From contig CP154956.1 of the NCBI GenBank assembly GCA_039621445.1, forward strand, positions 40,882,437 through 40,946,436: a stretch of 64,000 nucleotides of DNA, read 5' to 3'. The DNA comes from Euglena gracilis. Lineage: Eukaryota; Euglenida; Euglenophyceae; Euglenales. Under the pieces are notes generated by a model. The model was not told the origin of the DNA. It did not search any database and worked only from the letters and a program-made list of their open reading frames with translations. This document shows, in pieces, positions 19,391-31,744 of this stretch. The number at the start of each line of letters is the position of its first letter. Within the stretch, counting starts at the first letter, position 1. Made by a program: the position numbers and the translations under genes.

Positions 19391-21470
19391 TCGGCCCGGC
19401 CGGCGAAAAACGCTCATTTTCAGCTCAAAAACATGTTTTCCGGGTCCAGGAGGCCAAAAAAACATGGTTTTGGGCGAAAATTTTTTTTCGATATTTTTCG
19501 ACTTTTTTGACCCGGTTTTGACCCAAAATCAATGGGTTGGCGGCCCAAAAAGGGGCCCTGGCGGGTCGAAAAACGCTCATTTTCAGCTCAAAAACGCTTT
19601 TTCCGGGTCCGGGAGGCCAAAAAACATGGTTTTGGGCGAAAAAAAATTTTTCGATTTTTTTCGACTTTTTTGACCCAGTTTTGGCCCAAAGTCAATGGAT
19701 TGGCGAACCAAAACGGGGCGCTGGCGGGTCGAAAAACGCTCGTTTTTGGCTCAAAAACACTTTTTCCGGGTCCGGGAGGCCCAAAAACATGGTTTTGGGC
19801 GAAAAAATTTTTTCGATTTTTTTCGACTTTTTGGCCCGAAAACGGCTAAGTCGGACAGTGGGAAAAGTGCGCAAAACGGCCATTTGGACCGAAAAACGGC
19901 CGTATCTCGGGCTAGGCGGGGAGTTGGCCCAAACTGCGCATACCGGTGGATAGGGCGTCCCAAAGTTGTGGAATGAGGTACTCTTTAGTTTTTCTCAACT
20001 CCCCGGCGTTTTCGAGATATTTTGAATTTTTCGATTTTTTGACCCCAAAAATGACCCCTTTTGCCGGTCCAACAAAATTTCTTTGGAAAAAAAACGGTAG
20101 ACAACTTTTTTGCTCGGGCCAGATCTCCGGCCTGGCGCGGAGTTGCGGGCAACCTAAGGGCTCTGGACAAACTAGGGACCGTCTCCTAACCTATAGGCTA
20201 TTAACCTTTCGGGTCCCGAAATCCAATCACATCGATAATCCTCGGGGGCCCGAGCCTACTCAGGGGGGGGGGGGGGGCGGGGGGCGGGGGGGGGGGGGGG
20301 GGGGGGGCGGGGGGGGGGGGGGGGGGGGGGGGGTAGGGGGGGGGTTTCGGGGGGGTGGTAAGCTTCGCTCTTACTCTAAAGAGATAAGAGCTCAGCGACC
20401 AGGGTGTGACGTAGAGCTGAGCTCTTTGGGGGACCATTCCGGCTCGGCCGGCGAAAAACGCTCATTTTCAGCTCAAAAACATGTTTTCCGGGTCCAGGAG
20501 GCTCAAAAACATGGTTTTGGACGGAAAAAATTTTTCGATATTTTTCGACTTTTTTGACCCGGTTTTGACCCAAAATCAATGGGTTGTCGGCCCAAAAAGG
20601 GGCCCTGGCGGGTCGAAAAACGCTCATTTTTGGCTCAAAAACACTTTTTCCGGGTCCGGGAGGCCAAAAAACATGGTTTTGGGCGAAAAAAATTTTTTCG
20701 ATTTTTTTCGACTTTTTTGACCCAGTTTTGACCCAAAGTCAATGGGTTGGCGAACCAAAACGGGGCGCTGGCGGGTCGAAAAACGCTCATTTTCAGCTCA
20801 AAAACACTTTTTCCGGGTCCGGGAGGCCAAAAAACATGGTTTTGGGCGAAAAAAAAAATTTCGATTTTTTTCGACTTTTTGGCCCGAAAACGGCTAAGTC
20901 GGACAGTGGGAAAAGTGCGCAAAACGGCCATTTGGACCGAAAAACGGCCGTATCTCGGGCTAGGCGGGGAGTTGGCCCAAACTGCGAATACCGGTGGATA
21001 GGGCGTCCCAAAGTTGTGGAATGAGGTACTCTTTAGTTTTTCTCAACTCCCCGGCGTTTTCGAGATATTTTGAATTTTTCGATTTTTTGACCCCAAAAAT
21101 GACCCCCTGTTGCCGGTCCACAAACTTTCTTTGAAAAAAAAACGGTAGACAACTTTTTTGCTCGGGCCAGATCTCCGGACTGGCGGGGAGTTGTGGGTAA
21201 CCCAAGGGCTCTGGAGAAACTAGGGATCCTCCCCTAACCTATAGGCTATTCACTTTCGGGGCCCGGAAATCCAATCACATCGATAATCCTCGGGGGCAAT
21301 TGCCTACCCAGGGGCGGGGGGGCGGGGGGGGGGCGGGGGCGGGGGGGGGGGCGGGGGTCAGGGGGGGTCTCCGGCGGGGTTGTAAGCTTAGCTCTTACCC
21401 TAAAGAGATAAAAGCTCAGCGACCAGGGTGTGACGTAGAGCTGAGCTCTTTGGGAGACCACCCCGGCCCG
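19387..21470. repeat. two tandem 1.04-kb array modules
   Basis: CGGCCGGCGAAAAACGCTCA at 19396 recurs at 20437, and the tail module at 19.38 recurs at 20.43 and 21.46 kb, giving a period of about 1.04 kb. Each contains 163-bp units, one CGGCCGTATCTCGGGC segment and a tail. Confidence 0.85.
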
Positions 21471-23345
21471 GCCCGGGAAAAACGCTCATTTTCGGCTCAA
21501 AAACAGTTTTTCTGGGTCCGGGAGGCCAAAAAACATCGTTTTGGGGCAAAAAATTTTTTTCCATTTTTTTCGACTTTTTTGACCGTTTTTGACCCAAGTC
21601 ATGTGCGGGTGGCCCAAACGGCGCCGGCGGGTCGAAAAACGCTCATTTTCAGCTAAAAACAGTTTTTCTGTGTCCGGGAGGCCAAAAACATCGTTTCGGG
21701 TGAAAATTTTTTTTTTTGATTTTTTTCGATTTTTTTTTGACCCCGTTTTGACCCAAAATTAATGGGTCGGTAGCCCAAAACGGGGCGCCGGCGGGTCGAA
21801 AAACGCTCATTTTTGGCTCGAAAACACTTTTTTCGGGTCCGGGAGGTCAAAAAACATGGTTTTGGGCGGAAAAATTTTTTTTGAATTTTTTTGACTTTTT
21901 GACCAAAAAATGGCTAAGTCCACCGGCCAGGGGGGGGCGGGGCCTAGCCAGGGGGGGCAGGGGGGGGGGGGTCCGGGTCGGAAAATTTTTTTTCGCTCAA
22001 AAACACTTTTTTTGATGTTCTGAAGTGAAAAAAAGTGTTTTTGAGCGAAAAAAATTTTTTCAAAATTTTGGGTCCCGACCTGCCACCCGACCCCCCCTCA
22101 CCCAGCCGCCCTGACGGCGCGCGATGGGGTCCCCGAACACCCAAAACTGGCCCAAAATCGCACAACCAGACCCCGGGAACCCCAAAAAACGGTCAAAACC
22201 CCCCCCTAAACCAATGTTTGACCCCCAATTTGGGTCCCAACTCCCCGTCTAGCCCGAGATACGGCCAATTTACGGTTTCGGGCCCTGAACGGGCCAAAAC
22301 TGGCAAAACGGGCCCAAAACCCCCAAAACGGCCGTATCTCGGGCTAGGCGAGGAGTTGGCCCAAACCGCGCATACCGATCGATAGGGCGTTCCAAGGTCG
22401 TCAAATAAGGTCGCCATCACTTTTCCTCAACTCCGCAGCGTTTTCGGGATATTTTGAAATTTTCGAATTTTGGACCCCCAGCCATGCCGCCCTCGCGCCC
22501 CTTCAGGGGTCCCCGAATACCCAAAAATGGCCCAAAATGGCACAACCAGACCCCGGGAACCCCAAAAAACGGTCAAACCCCCCCCCTAAACCTAATGATT
22601 GACCCCCTGGTTTGGGCTCCAACTCCCCGTCTAGCCCGAGATACGGGCAAATTACGGTTTCGGGCCCAGAACGGGCCCGAAATGGCCAAAACTGGCCCAA
22701 CTGGCCCAAAACCCCAAAACGGCCGTATCTCGGGCTAGGCGAGGAGTTGGCCCAAACCGCGCATAGCGATCGATCGGGCGTCCCAAAGTTGAGGAATGAC
22801 GTCCTCATTACTTTTTCGCAACTCCCCGGTGTTTTCGAGATATTTTGAAATTATCGATTTTTTGACCCCAAAATGACCCTGCAATTTTCCCGAAAAAAAA
22901 AAACCGGTAGACAACTTTTTTGCTCGGGCCATATCTCCGGACTGGCGGGGAGTTGCGGGAAACCGAAGTCCTCTGGAGAAACTAGGGAACCTCTCCTAAC
23001 CTATAGGCTATTCACTTTGGGGGCCCGGAAATCCAATCACATCGATAATCCTCGGGTGCCCCGACCTACCCAGGGGGGGCGGGGAGGGGGCGGGGGGGGG
23101 TGTGAGGGGGGGGGGGGGGGGCAGGGGGGGCGGGTCCGACCCCCCCGTCGCCGGGGTGGTAAGCTTCGCTCTTACTCTAAAGAGATAAGAGCTCAGCGAC
23201 CAGGGTGTGACGTAGTGCTGAGCTCTTTAGGAGACGGCCCGGCCGGCCCGGCGGCCCGGCGGCCCGGCCGGCCCGGCGGCCCGGCCGGCCCGGCGGCCCG
23301 GCGGCCCGGCGGCCCGGCCGGCCCGGCGGCCCGGCGGCCCGGCCG

Positions 23346-23700
23346 GGGTCATGATGGCCATCATTGGTCATGATGGCCGTCATTGGTCATGATGGCCATC
23401 CGGGGTCATGATGGCCATCATTGGTCATGATGGACATCCGGGGTCATGATGGCCATCATTGGTCATGATGGCCGTCATTGGTCATGATGGCCATCATGGG
23501 TCATGATGGCCATCATTGGTCATGATGGCCATCATTGGTCATGATGGCCATCATTGGTCATGATGGCCATCCGGGGTCAAGATGGCCATCCGGGGTCATG
23601 ATGGCCATCATTGGGCATGATGGCCATCATTCGGCATGATGGCCATCATTGGGCATGATGGCCATCATTGGGCATGATGCGCATCATGACCATGAGGGCC
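23346..23700. repeat. minisatellite, 19-20-bp GGTCATGATGGCCATCATT unit
   Basis: About 18 tandem copies with variants ATTG, CCGG and GGGC at the unit junction. TCATGATGGCCATCATGA-like units are internally near-palindromic. It is inserted between the GC minisatellite and the next 163-bp unit and is found only here in the window. Confidence 0.95.
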
Positions 23701-26454
23701 ATGAGGGGCTGGCGGGTCGAAAAACGCCAATTTTCGGCTCGAAAACACTTTTTCCGGGTCCAGGAAGCCAAAAAACATGGTTTTGGGCACAAAATTTTTT
23801 TTTGATTTTTTTCGACTTTTTGCCCCGAAAACGGCTAAGTCGGATAGAGGGAAAAGTGTACAAAACGGCCATTTGGACCTGAAAACGGCCGTATCTACGG
23901 CCAGGCGGGGAGTTGCGGGGAAATCAAAATACTAGTAGATAGGGCGTTCCAAGGGCTTCAATTTAGGCCTCCGGACATTTTTTTCAACTCCCCACCATTT
24001 TGGAGATATTTTGCAAAAACTGGTTTTTTGGCCCGTTTTGGGCTCCAAACGGCAGAGTCCCCCCATGGCGAACCCTCAAAACGGCCGTATCTCGGCCCAG
24101 GCGGGGAGTTGGCCCAAACCGCGCATACCGGTGGATAGGGCGTCCCAAAGTTGTGGAATGAGGTACTCTTTACTTTTTTTCAACTCCCCGGCGTTTTCGA
24201 GATATTTTGAATTTTTCGATTTTTTGACCCCAAAAATGACCCCCTGTTGCCGGTCCAACAAAAGTTCTTTGAAAAAAAAACGGTAGACAACTTTTTTGCT
24301 CGGGCCAGATCTCCGGCCTGGCGCGGAGTTGCGGGCAAAGTGAGGGCTCTGGACAAACTAGGGACCGTCTCCTAACCTATAGGCTATTAACTTTTCGGGT
24401 CCCGAAATCAGGTCACATCGATAATCCGCGGGTGCCCGGGCCTACTCAGGGGGGGGGGGGGAGGGGGGCGGGGGGGGGGGGGGGGGGCGGGGTGGGGCGG
24501 GCGTGTGTGGTGTTGGGGGTGGGGGGGGGTAAGCTTCGCTCTTACTCTAAAGAGATAAGAGCTCAGCGACCAGGGTGTGACGTAGGGCTGAGCTCTTTGG
24601 GAGACCACCCCAGCCCGGCCCGGGAAAAACGCTCATTTTCGGCTCAAAAACAGTTGTTCTGGGTCCGGGAGGCCAAAAAACATCGTTTTGGGCGAAAAAA
24701 AAATTTTCGATTTTTTTCGACTTTTTTGACCCGGTTTTGACCCAAAGTCAATGGGTTGGCGAACCAAAACGGGGTCCTGGCGGGTCGAAAAACGCTCATT
24801 TTCGGCCCAAAAACACTTTTTCCGGATCCGGGAGGCCAAAAAACATGGTTTTGGGCGAAAAAATTTTTTTCGATTTTTTTCGACTTTTTTGACCCGGTTT
24901 TGACCCAAAGTCAATGGGTTGGCGAACCAAAACGGGGCGCTGGCGGGTCGAAAAACGCTCATTTTCGGCTCAAAAACACTTTTTCCGGGTCCGGGAGGCC
25001 AAAAAACATTGTTTTGGGCGAAAAAAAATTTTTCGATTTTTTTCGACTGTTTGGCCCGAAAACGGCTAAGTCGGGCAGTGGGAAAAGTGTACAAAACGGC
25101 CATTTGGACCGAAAAACGGCCATATCTCGGGCCAGGCGGGGAGTTGGCCCAAACTGCGCATACCGGTGGATAGGGCGTCCCAAAGTTGTGGAATGAGGTA
25201 CTCTTTACTTTTTCTCAACTCCCCAGCGTTTTCGAGATATTTTGAATTTTTCGATTTTTTGACCCCAAAAATGACCCCCTGCTGCCGGTCCAACAAAATT
25301 TCTTTGGAAAAAAAACGGTAGACAACTTTTTTGCTCAGGCCGTATCTCCGGACTGGCGGGGAGTTACGGGGAACCCAAGCGCTCTGGAGAAACTAGGGAT
25401 CGTCCCCTAACCTATAGGCTATTCACTTTGGGGGCCCGGAAATCCAATCACATCGATAATCCTCGGGTGCCCGGACCTACTCAGGGGGGCGGGGGGGGCG
25501 GGGGGGGGCGGGGGGGGCGGGGGGGGGGGGGGGGGGCGGGGGGGCGGGCGGGGGGGGGGGGTGCTTCGCTCTTACTCTAAAGAGATAAGAGCTCAGCGAC
25601 CAGGGTGTGACGTAGAGCTGAGCTCTTTGGGGGACCATTCCGGCTCGGCCGGCGAAAAACGCTCATTTTCAGCTCAAAAACATGTTTTCCGGGTCCAGGA
25701 GGCTCAAAAACATGGTTTTGGGCGAAAAAATTTTTTCGATATTTTTCGACTTTTTTGACCCGGTTTTGACCCAAAATCAATGGGTTGGCGGCCCAAAAAG
25801 GGGCCCTGGCGGGTCGAAAAACGCTCATTTTCAGCTCAAAAACGCTTTTTCCGGGTCCGGGAGGCCAAAAAACATGGTTTTGGGCGAAAAAATTTTTTTC
25901 GATTTTTTTCGACTTTTTTGACCCAGTTTTGACCCAAAGTCAATGGGTTGGCGAACCAAAACGGGGCGCTGGCGGGTCGAAAAACGCTCATTTTCAGCTC
26001 AAAAACACTTTTTCCGGGTCCGGGAGGCCAAAAAACATGGTTTTGGGCGAAAAAAAATTTTCGATTTTTTTCGACTTTTTGGCCCGAAAACGGCTAAGTC
26101 GGACAGTGGGAAAAGTGCGCAAAACGGCCATTTGGACCGAAAAACGGCCGTATCTCGGGCTAGGCGGGGAGTTGGCCCAAACTGCGAATACCGGTGGATA
26201 GGGCGTCCCAAAGTTGTGGAATGAGGTACTCTTTAGTTTTTCTCAACTCCCCGGCGTTTTCGAGATATTTTGAATTTTTCGATTTTTTGACCCCAAAAAT
26301 GACCCCCTGTTGCCGGTCCAACAAACTTTCTTTGGAAAAAAAAACGGTAGACAACTTTTTTGCTCGGGCCAGATCTCCGGCCTGGCGCGGAGTTGCGGGC
26401 AACCTAAGGGCTCTGGACAAACTAGGGACCGTCTCCTAACCTATAGGCTATTAA

Positions 26455-26725
26455 CTGCACCGTTTTCTACCCCCCCCCGCTCGGTACCCATTTGGTCTCA
26501 AAGCCGTGCAGGGGCACCGCCCCCCACTAGCCACAGAGTGTGTACCGAACCTGCACCTTTTTTTACTCCCCCCCCTCGGTACCCATTTGGTCTCAAGGCC
26601 GTGCAGGGGCACCGCCCCCCACTAGCCATCGAGTGTGTACCGAAACTGCACCTTTTTTACTCCCCCCCCCTCGGTACCGATTTGCTCTCAAGGCCGTGCA
26701 GGGGCACCGCCCCCCACTAGCCTTC
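26455..26725. repeat. three tandem 96-bp units
   Basis: CTGCACC...CTCGGTACC...GTGCAGGGGCACCGCCCC...ACTAGCC repeats at 26455, 26551 and 26646. The same triplet, degraded by many small indels, is at 32566-32840, and both are followed by CTCCACAAGGGCTCCCTGAA. Confidence 0.9.
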
Positions 26726-29700
26726 ATTTCTCCACAAGGGCTCCCTGAATTCTTCAACATATCATTTTAACCCCATCACCACCTGTGCTACCGGGCCGCC
26801 GGGCCGCCGGGCCGCCGGGCCGCTGGCAGGCCGGGCCGGGCCGCAGTGGTCTCCCAAAGAGCTCAGCTCTACGTCACACCCGGCGGCCCGGCGGCCCGGC
26901 GGCCCGGCGGCCTGGCGGCCCGGCGGCCCGGCGGCCCGGCGGCCCGGCGGCCCATCGGCCCGCCCGGCTCGTGGGACGAAAAACCTCCATTTTCGGCTCA
27001 AAAAAAGTTTTTCTTGGCCGCGAGGCCAAAAAAACATCGTTTGGGGCAAAAAATTTTTTTTCGATTTTTTCGACTTTTTTCACCTGGTTTTGACCCAAAG
27101 TCAATGGGTCGGCGGCCCAAAACGGGGCGCCGGCGGGTCGAAAAACGCTCACTTTTGGCTCGAAAACACTTCTTTCGGGTCCGGGAGGTCAAAAAACATA
27201 GTTTTGGGCGAAAAAAAATTTTTGAATTTTTTTGACTTTTTGACCCAAAAATGGCTAAGTCCACCGGCCAGGGGGGGGGGGGCATCCAGGGGGGGCATGG
27301 GGGGGTCCGGGTCGGAAAATTTTTTTTTGTTCAAAAACAATTTATTTTATGTTCTTAAGTAAAAAAAAGTGTTTTTGAGCGAAAAAATTTTTTTAAAAAT
27401 TTTGGGTCCCGGCCTGCCACCCAACCAACCCCCCCTCACCCAGCCGCCCTGACGGCGCGCGATGGGGCCCCGAACACCCAAAACTGGCCCAAAATCGCAC
27501 AACCAGACCCCGGGAACCCCAAAAAATGGTCAAAACCCCCCCCTAAACGTAATGTTTGACCCCCAGTTTGGGTCCCAACTCCCCGTCTAGCCCGAGATAC
27601 GGCCAATTTACGGTTTCGGGCCCTGAACGGGCCAAAACTGGCAAAACGGGCCCAAAACCCCAAAACGGCCGTATCTCGGGCTAGGCGAGGAGTTGGCCCA
27701 AACCGCGCATAGCGATCGATCGGCGCATTCCAAGGTCGTCAAATAAGGTCGCCATCACTTTCCTCAACTCCGCAGCGTTTTCGAGATATTTTGAAATTTT
27801 TCGATTTTTGGACCCCAGCCCAGCCCGGCGGCCATCGAACCCCCGCAGGGGTCCCCGAATACCCAAAAATGGCCCAAAATGGCAAAACCAGACCCCGGGA
27901 ACCCCAAAAAAACGGTCAAACCCCCCCCCTAAACCTAATGATTGCCCCCCTGGTTTGGGTCCCAACTCCCCGTCTAGCCCGAGATACGGGCAAATTACGG
28001 TTTCGGGCCCCGTATAGGCCCGAAATGGCCAAAACTGGCAAAACTGGCCCAAACCCCCAAAACGGCCGTATCTCGGGCTAGGCGAGGAGTTGGCCCAAAC
28101 CGCGCATACCGATCGATCGGGCGTCCCAAAGTTGTGGAATGACGTCCTCTTTACTTTTCCTCACCTCCGCAGCTTTTTCGAGATATTTTCAATTTTCGAT
28201 TTTTTGACCCCAAAATGACCCTGCCATTTCCCAAGAAAAAAAACGGTAGACAACTTTTTTGCTCGGGCCAGATCTCCGAACTGGCGGGGAGTTAGGGTTA
28301 TTATGGGGGTGCGTTGGAAACTAGGGACTCTCCTAACCGTAGGCCATTCACTTTGGGGGCCCGGAAATCCATCACATCGATAATCCTCGGGTGTCTTTGC
28401 CTACTCAGGAGGGGGGGGGGCGGGGGGCGGGGGGGGGGTCAGGGGGGGTTTCGGGGGGGTGGTAAGCTTCGCTCTTACTCTAAAGAGATAAGCTCAGCGA
28501 CCCCCCCTTATTTGACCGGGGGGGGAATTGGATGCCGAAAAAATTGATTGGGAAAAATAGGCGTACAGAACCAAATTTTTCCGGGCCCTTTTGAAAATCC
28601 TGCCTCAAATTTTGAACATCATTTTTCCTTCATCTTTCAAAACTTTTTTCCGGGCCTTTCAGGTTTTGGCGTAGGGTGGGGGTATGGGGGGGGTCCGGGT
28701 CGAAAATTTTTTTTCGCTCAAACACTTTTTTGATGTTCTGAAGGAAAAAGTGTTTTTTGAGTGAAAAATTTTTTCAATTTTGGGTCCCGACCTGACCCAC
28801 CCGAGTCAACCCAGCGCCCTTACGGCGCGCGGGTCCCCGAAAAACAAACTGGCCATCGCACAACCAGACCCCGGGAGGCCCAAAAAACCGGTCAAAAAAA
28901 CTAAACTAATGTTTTCGCGTTTGGGTCCCACTCCCCGTCTGACCCGAAACCAATTTACGGTTTCGGGCCCTGAACGGGCCAGAACTGGCAAAACGGGCCC
29001 AAAACCCCCAAAACGGTCGTATCTCGGGCTAGGCAAAGAGTTGTCCTAAACCGCGCATACCAATCGATTTTTTTCGACTTTTTTGACCGGTTTTGACCCA
29101 AAGTCATGGGTTGGTGGCCCAAAACGGGGCGCTCGCGGGTCGAAAAACGCTCATTTTCGGCTCAAAAACAGTTTTTCCGGGTCCGGGAGGCTAAAATATA
29201 TCGTTTTGGGCAAAAAAAAAATTTTTTTCGATTTTTTTCGACTTTTTTGACCCGGTTTGACCCAAAATCAATGGGTCGGCAGCCCAAAACGGGGCGCCGG
29301 CGGGTCGAAAAAATGCTCATTTTTGGCTCGAAAACACTTTTTTCGGGTCCGGGAGGTCAAAAAAAAATGGTTTTGGCGAAAAAAATTTTTTTAGATTTTT
29401 TTCGATTTTTGAAACCAAAAATGGCTAAGTACACCGGCCAGGTGGGGGGGCATACAGGGGGGGGGGGGCATGGGGGGGGGGTCCGGGTCGGAAAATTTTT
29501 TTTCGCTCAAAAACACTTTTTTTGATGTTCTGAAGTGAAAAAAAGTGTTTTTGAGCGAAAAAAAATTTTTCAAAATTTTGGGTCCCGACCTGCCACCCGA
29601 CCCCCCCTCGCCCATCAGCCCTGACGGCGCCCGGTGGGGTCCCCGAACACCCAAAAACTGGCCAAAATCGCACAACCAGACCCCGGGAACCCCAAAAAAC

Positions 29701-30599
29701 GGTCAAAACCCCCCCCTAAACGTAATGTTTGACCCCCAGTTTGGGTCCCAACTCCCCGTCTCGCCCGAGATACGGCCAATTTACGGTTTCGGGCCCTGAA
29801 CGGGCCAGAACTGGCCAAACTGGCCCAAAAACCCCAAAACGACCGTATCTCGGGCCCGGCGAGGAGTTCTCCCAAACCGCGCATACCGATCGATAGGGCG
29901 TTCCAAGGTCGTCAAATAAGGTCGCCATCACTTTTCCTCAACTCCGCAGCGTTTTCGAGATATTTTGAAATTTTCGATTTTTGGACCCCAGCCCGGCCGC
30001 CCTGACGGCGCCCGTTGGGTCCCCGAATACCCAAAAATGGCCCAAAATGGCACAACCAGACCCCGGGAACCCCAAAAAACGGTCAAAACCCCCCCCCTAA
30101 ACCTAATGATTGACCCCCTGGTTTGGGCTCCAACTCCCCGTCTAGCCCGAGATACGGGCAAATTACGGTTTCGGGCCCCGAACGGGCCCGAAATGGCCAA
30201 AACTGGCCCAACTGGCCCAAAACCCCAAAACGGCCGTATCTCGGGCTACGCGGGGAGTCGGCCCAAACCGCGCATACCGATCGATCGGGCGTCCCAAAGT
30301 TGAGGAATGACGTCCTCTTTACTTTTTCTCAACTCCGCGGCGTTTTCGAGATATTTTGAAATTATCGATTTTTTGACCCCAAAATGACCCTGCTTTTTTC
30401 CTTTGTATTAAAACGGTATACAACTTTTTTGCTCGGGCCATATCTCCGGACTGGCGGGGAGTTACGGGCAACCGAAGTGCTCTGGAGAAACTAGGGAACC
30501 TCTCCTAACCTATAGGCTATTCACTTTGGGGGCCACGAAATCCAGTCACATCGATAATCCTCGGGTGCCCCGACCTACCCAGGGGGGGGCGGCGGGGGC

Positions 30600-30631
<32 letters not shown>

Positions 30632-31744
30632 GACCCCCCCTCCGGCCCCGGTGGTAAGCTTCGCTCTTACTCTAAAGAGATAAGAGCTCAGCGACCAGGG
30701 TGTGACGTAGAGCTGAGCTCTTTGGGGGACCATTCCGGCCCGGCCGGTCGAAAAACACTCATTTTCAGCTCAAAAACATGTTTTCCGGGTCCAGGAGGCC
30801 CAAAAAACATCGTTTCGGGCGAAAAATTTTTTTCGATATTTTTCGGCTTTTTTGACCCGGTTTTGACCCAAAATCAATGGGTTAGCGGCCCAAAAAGGGG
30901 CCCTGGCGGGTCGAAAAACGCTCATTTTCAGCTCAAAAACACTTTTTCCGGGTCCGGGAGGCCAAAAAACATGGTTTTGGGCGAAAAAACTTTTTTCGAT
31001 TTTTTTCGACTTTTTTGACCCGGTTTTGGCCCAAAGTCAATGGGTTGGCGAACCAAAACGGGGCGCCGGCGGGTCGAAAAACGCTCGTTTTCGGCCCAAA
31101 AACACTTTTCCGGGGTCCGGAAGCCCAAAAAACATGGTTTTGGGCGAAAAAAAAATTTTCGATTTTTTTTGACTTTTTGGCCCGAAAACGGCTAAGTCGG
31201 ACAGTGGGAAAAGTGCGCAAAACGGCCATTTGGACCGAAAAACGGCCGTATCTCGGGCTAGGCGGGGAGTTGGCCCAAACTGCGCATACCGGTGGATAGG
31301 GCGTCCCAAAGTTGTGGAATGAGGTACTCTTTAGTTTTTCTCAACTCCCCGGCGTTTTCGAGATATTTTGAATTTTTCGATTTTTTGACCCCAAAAATGA
31401 CCCCTTTTGCCGGTCCAACAAAATTTCTTTGGAAAAAAAAACGGTACACAACTTTTTTGCTCCGGCCAGATCTCCGGCCTGGCGCGGAGTTGCGGGCAAC
31501 CTAAGGGCTCTGGACAAACTAGGGACCGTCTCCTAACCTATAGGCTATTAACCTTTCGGGTCCCGAAATCAGGTCACATCGATAATCCGCGGGTGTCTTT
31601 GCCTACTCAGGGAGGGGGGGGAGGGGCGGGGGGGGGGGGGGCAGGGGGGGGTTTCGGGGGGGGGGGAAGCTTGGCTCTTACTTTAAAGAGATAGAGCTCA
31701 GCGACCAGGGTGTTGGACTTAGAACTGATCTCTTTGGGGGCCAA

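Noticed and set aside
23346-23700. CRISPR-like regular repeat
   Set aside because: Units are contiguous with no unique spacers, in a eukaryotic satellite context; it is a minisatellite.
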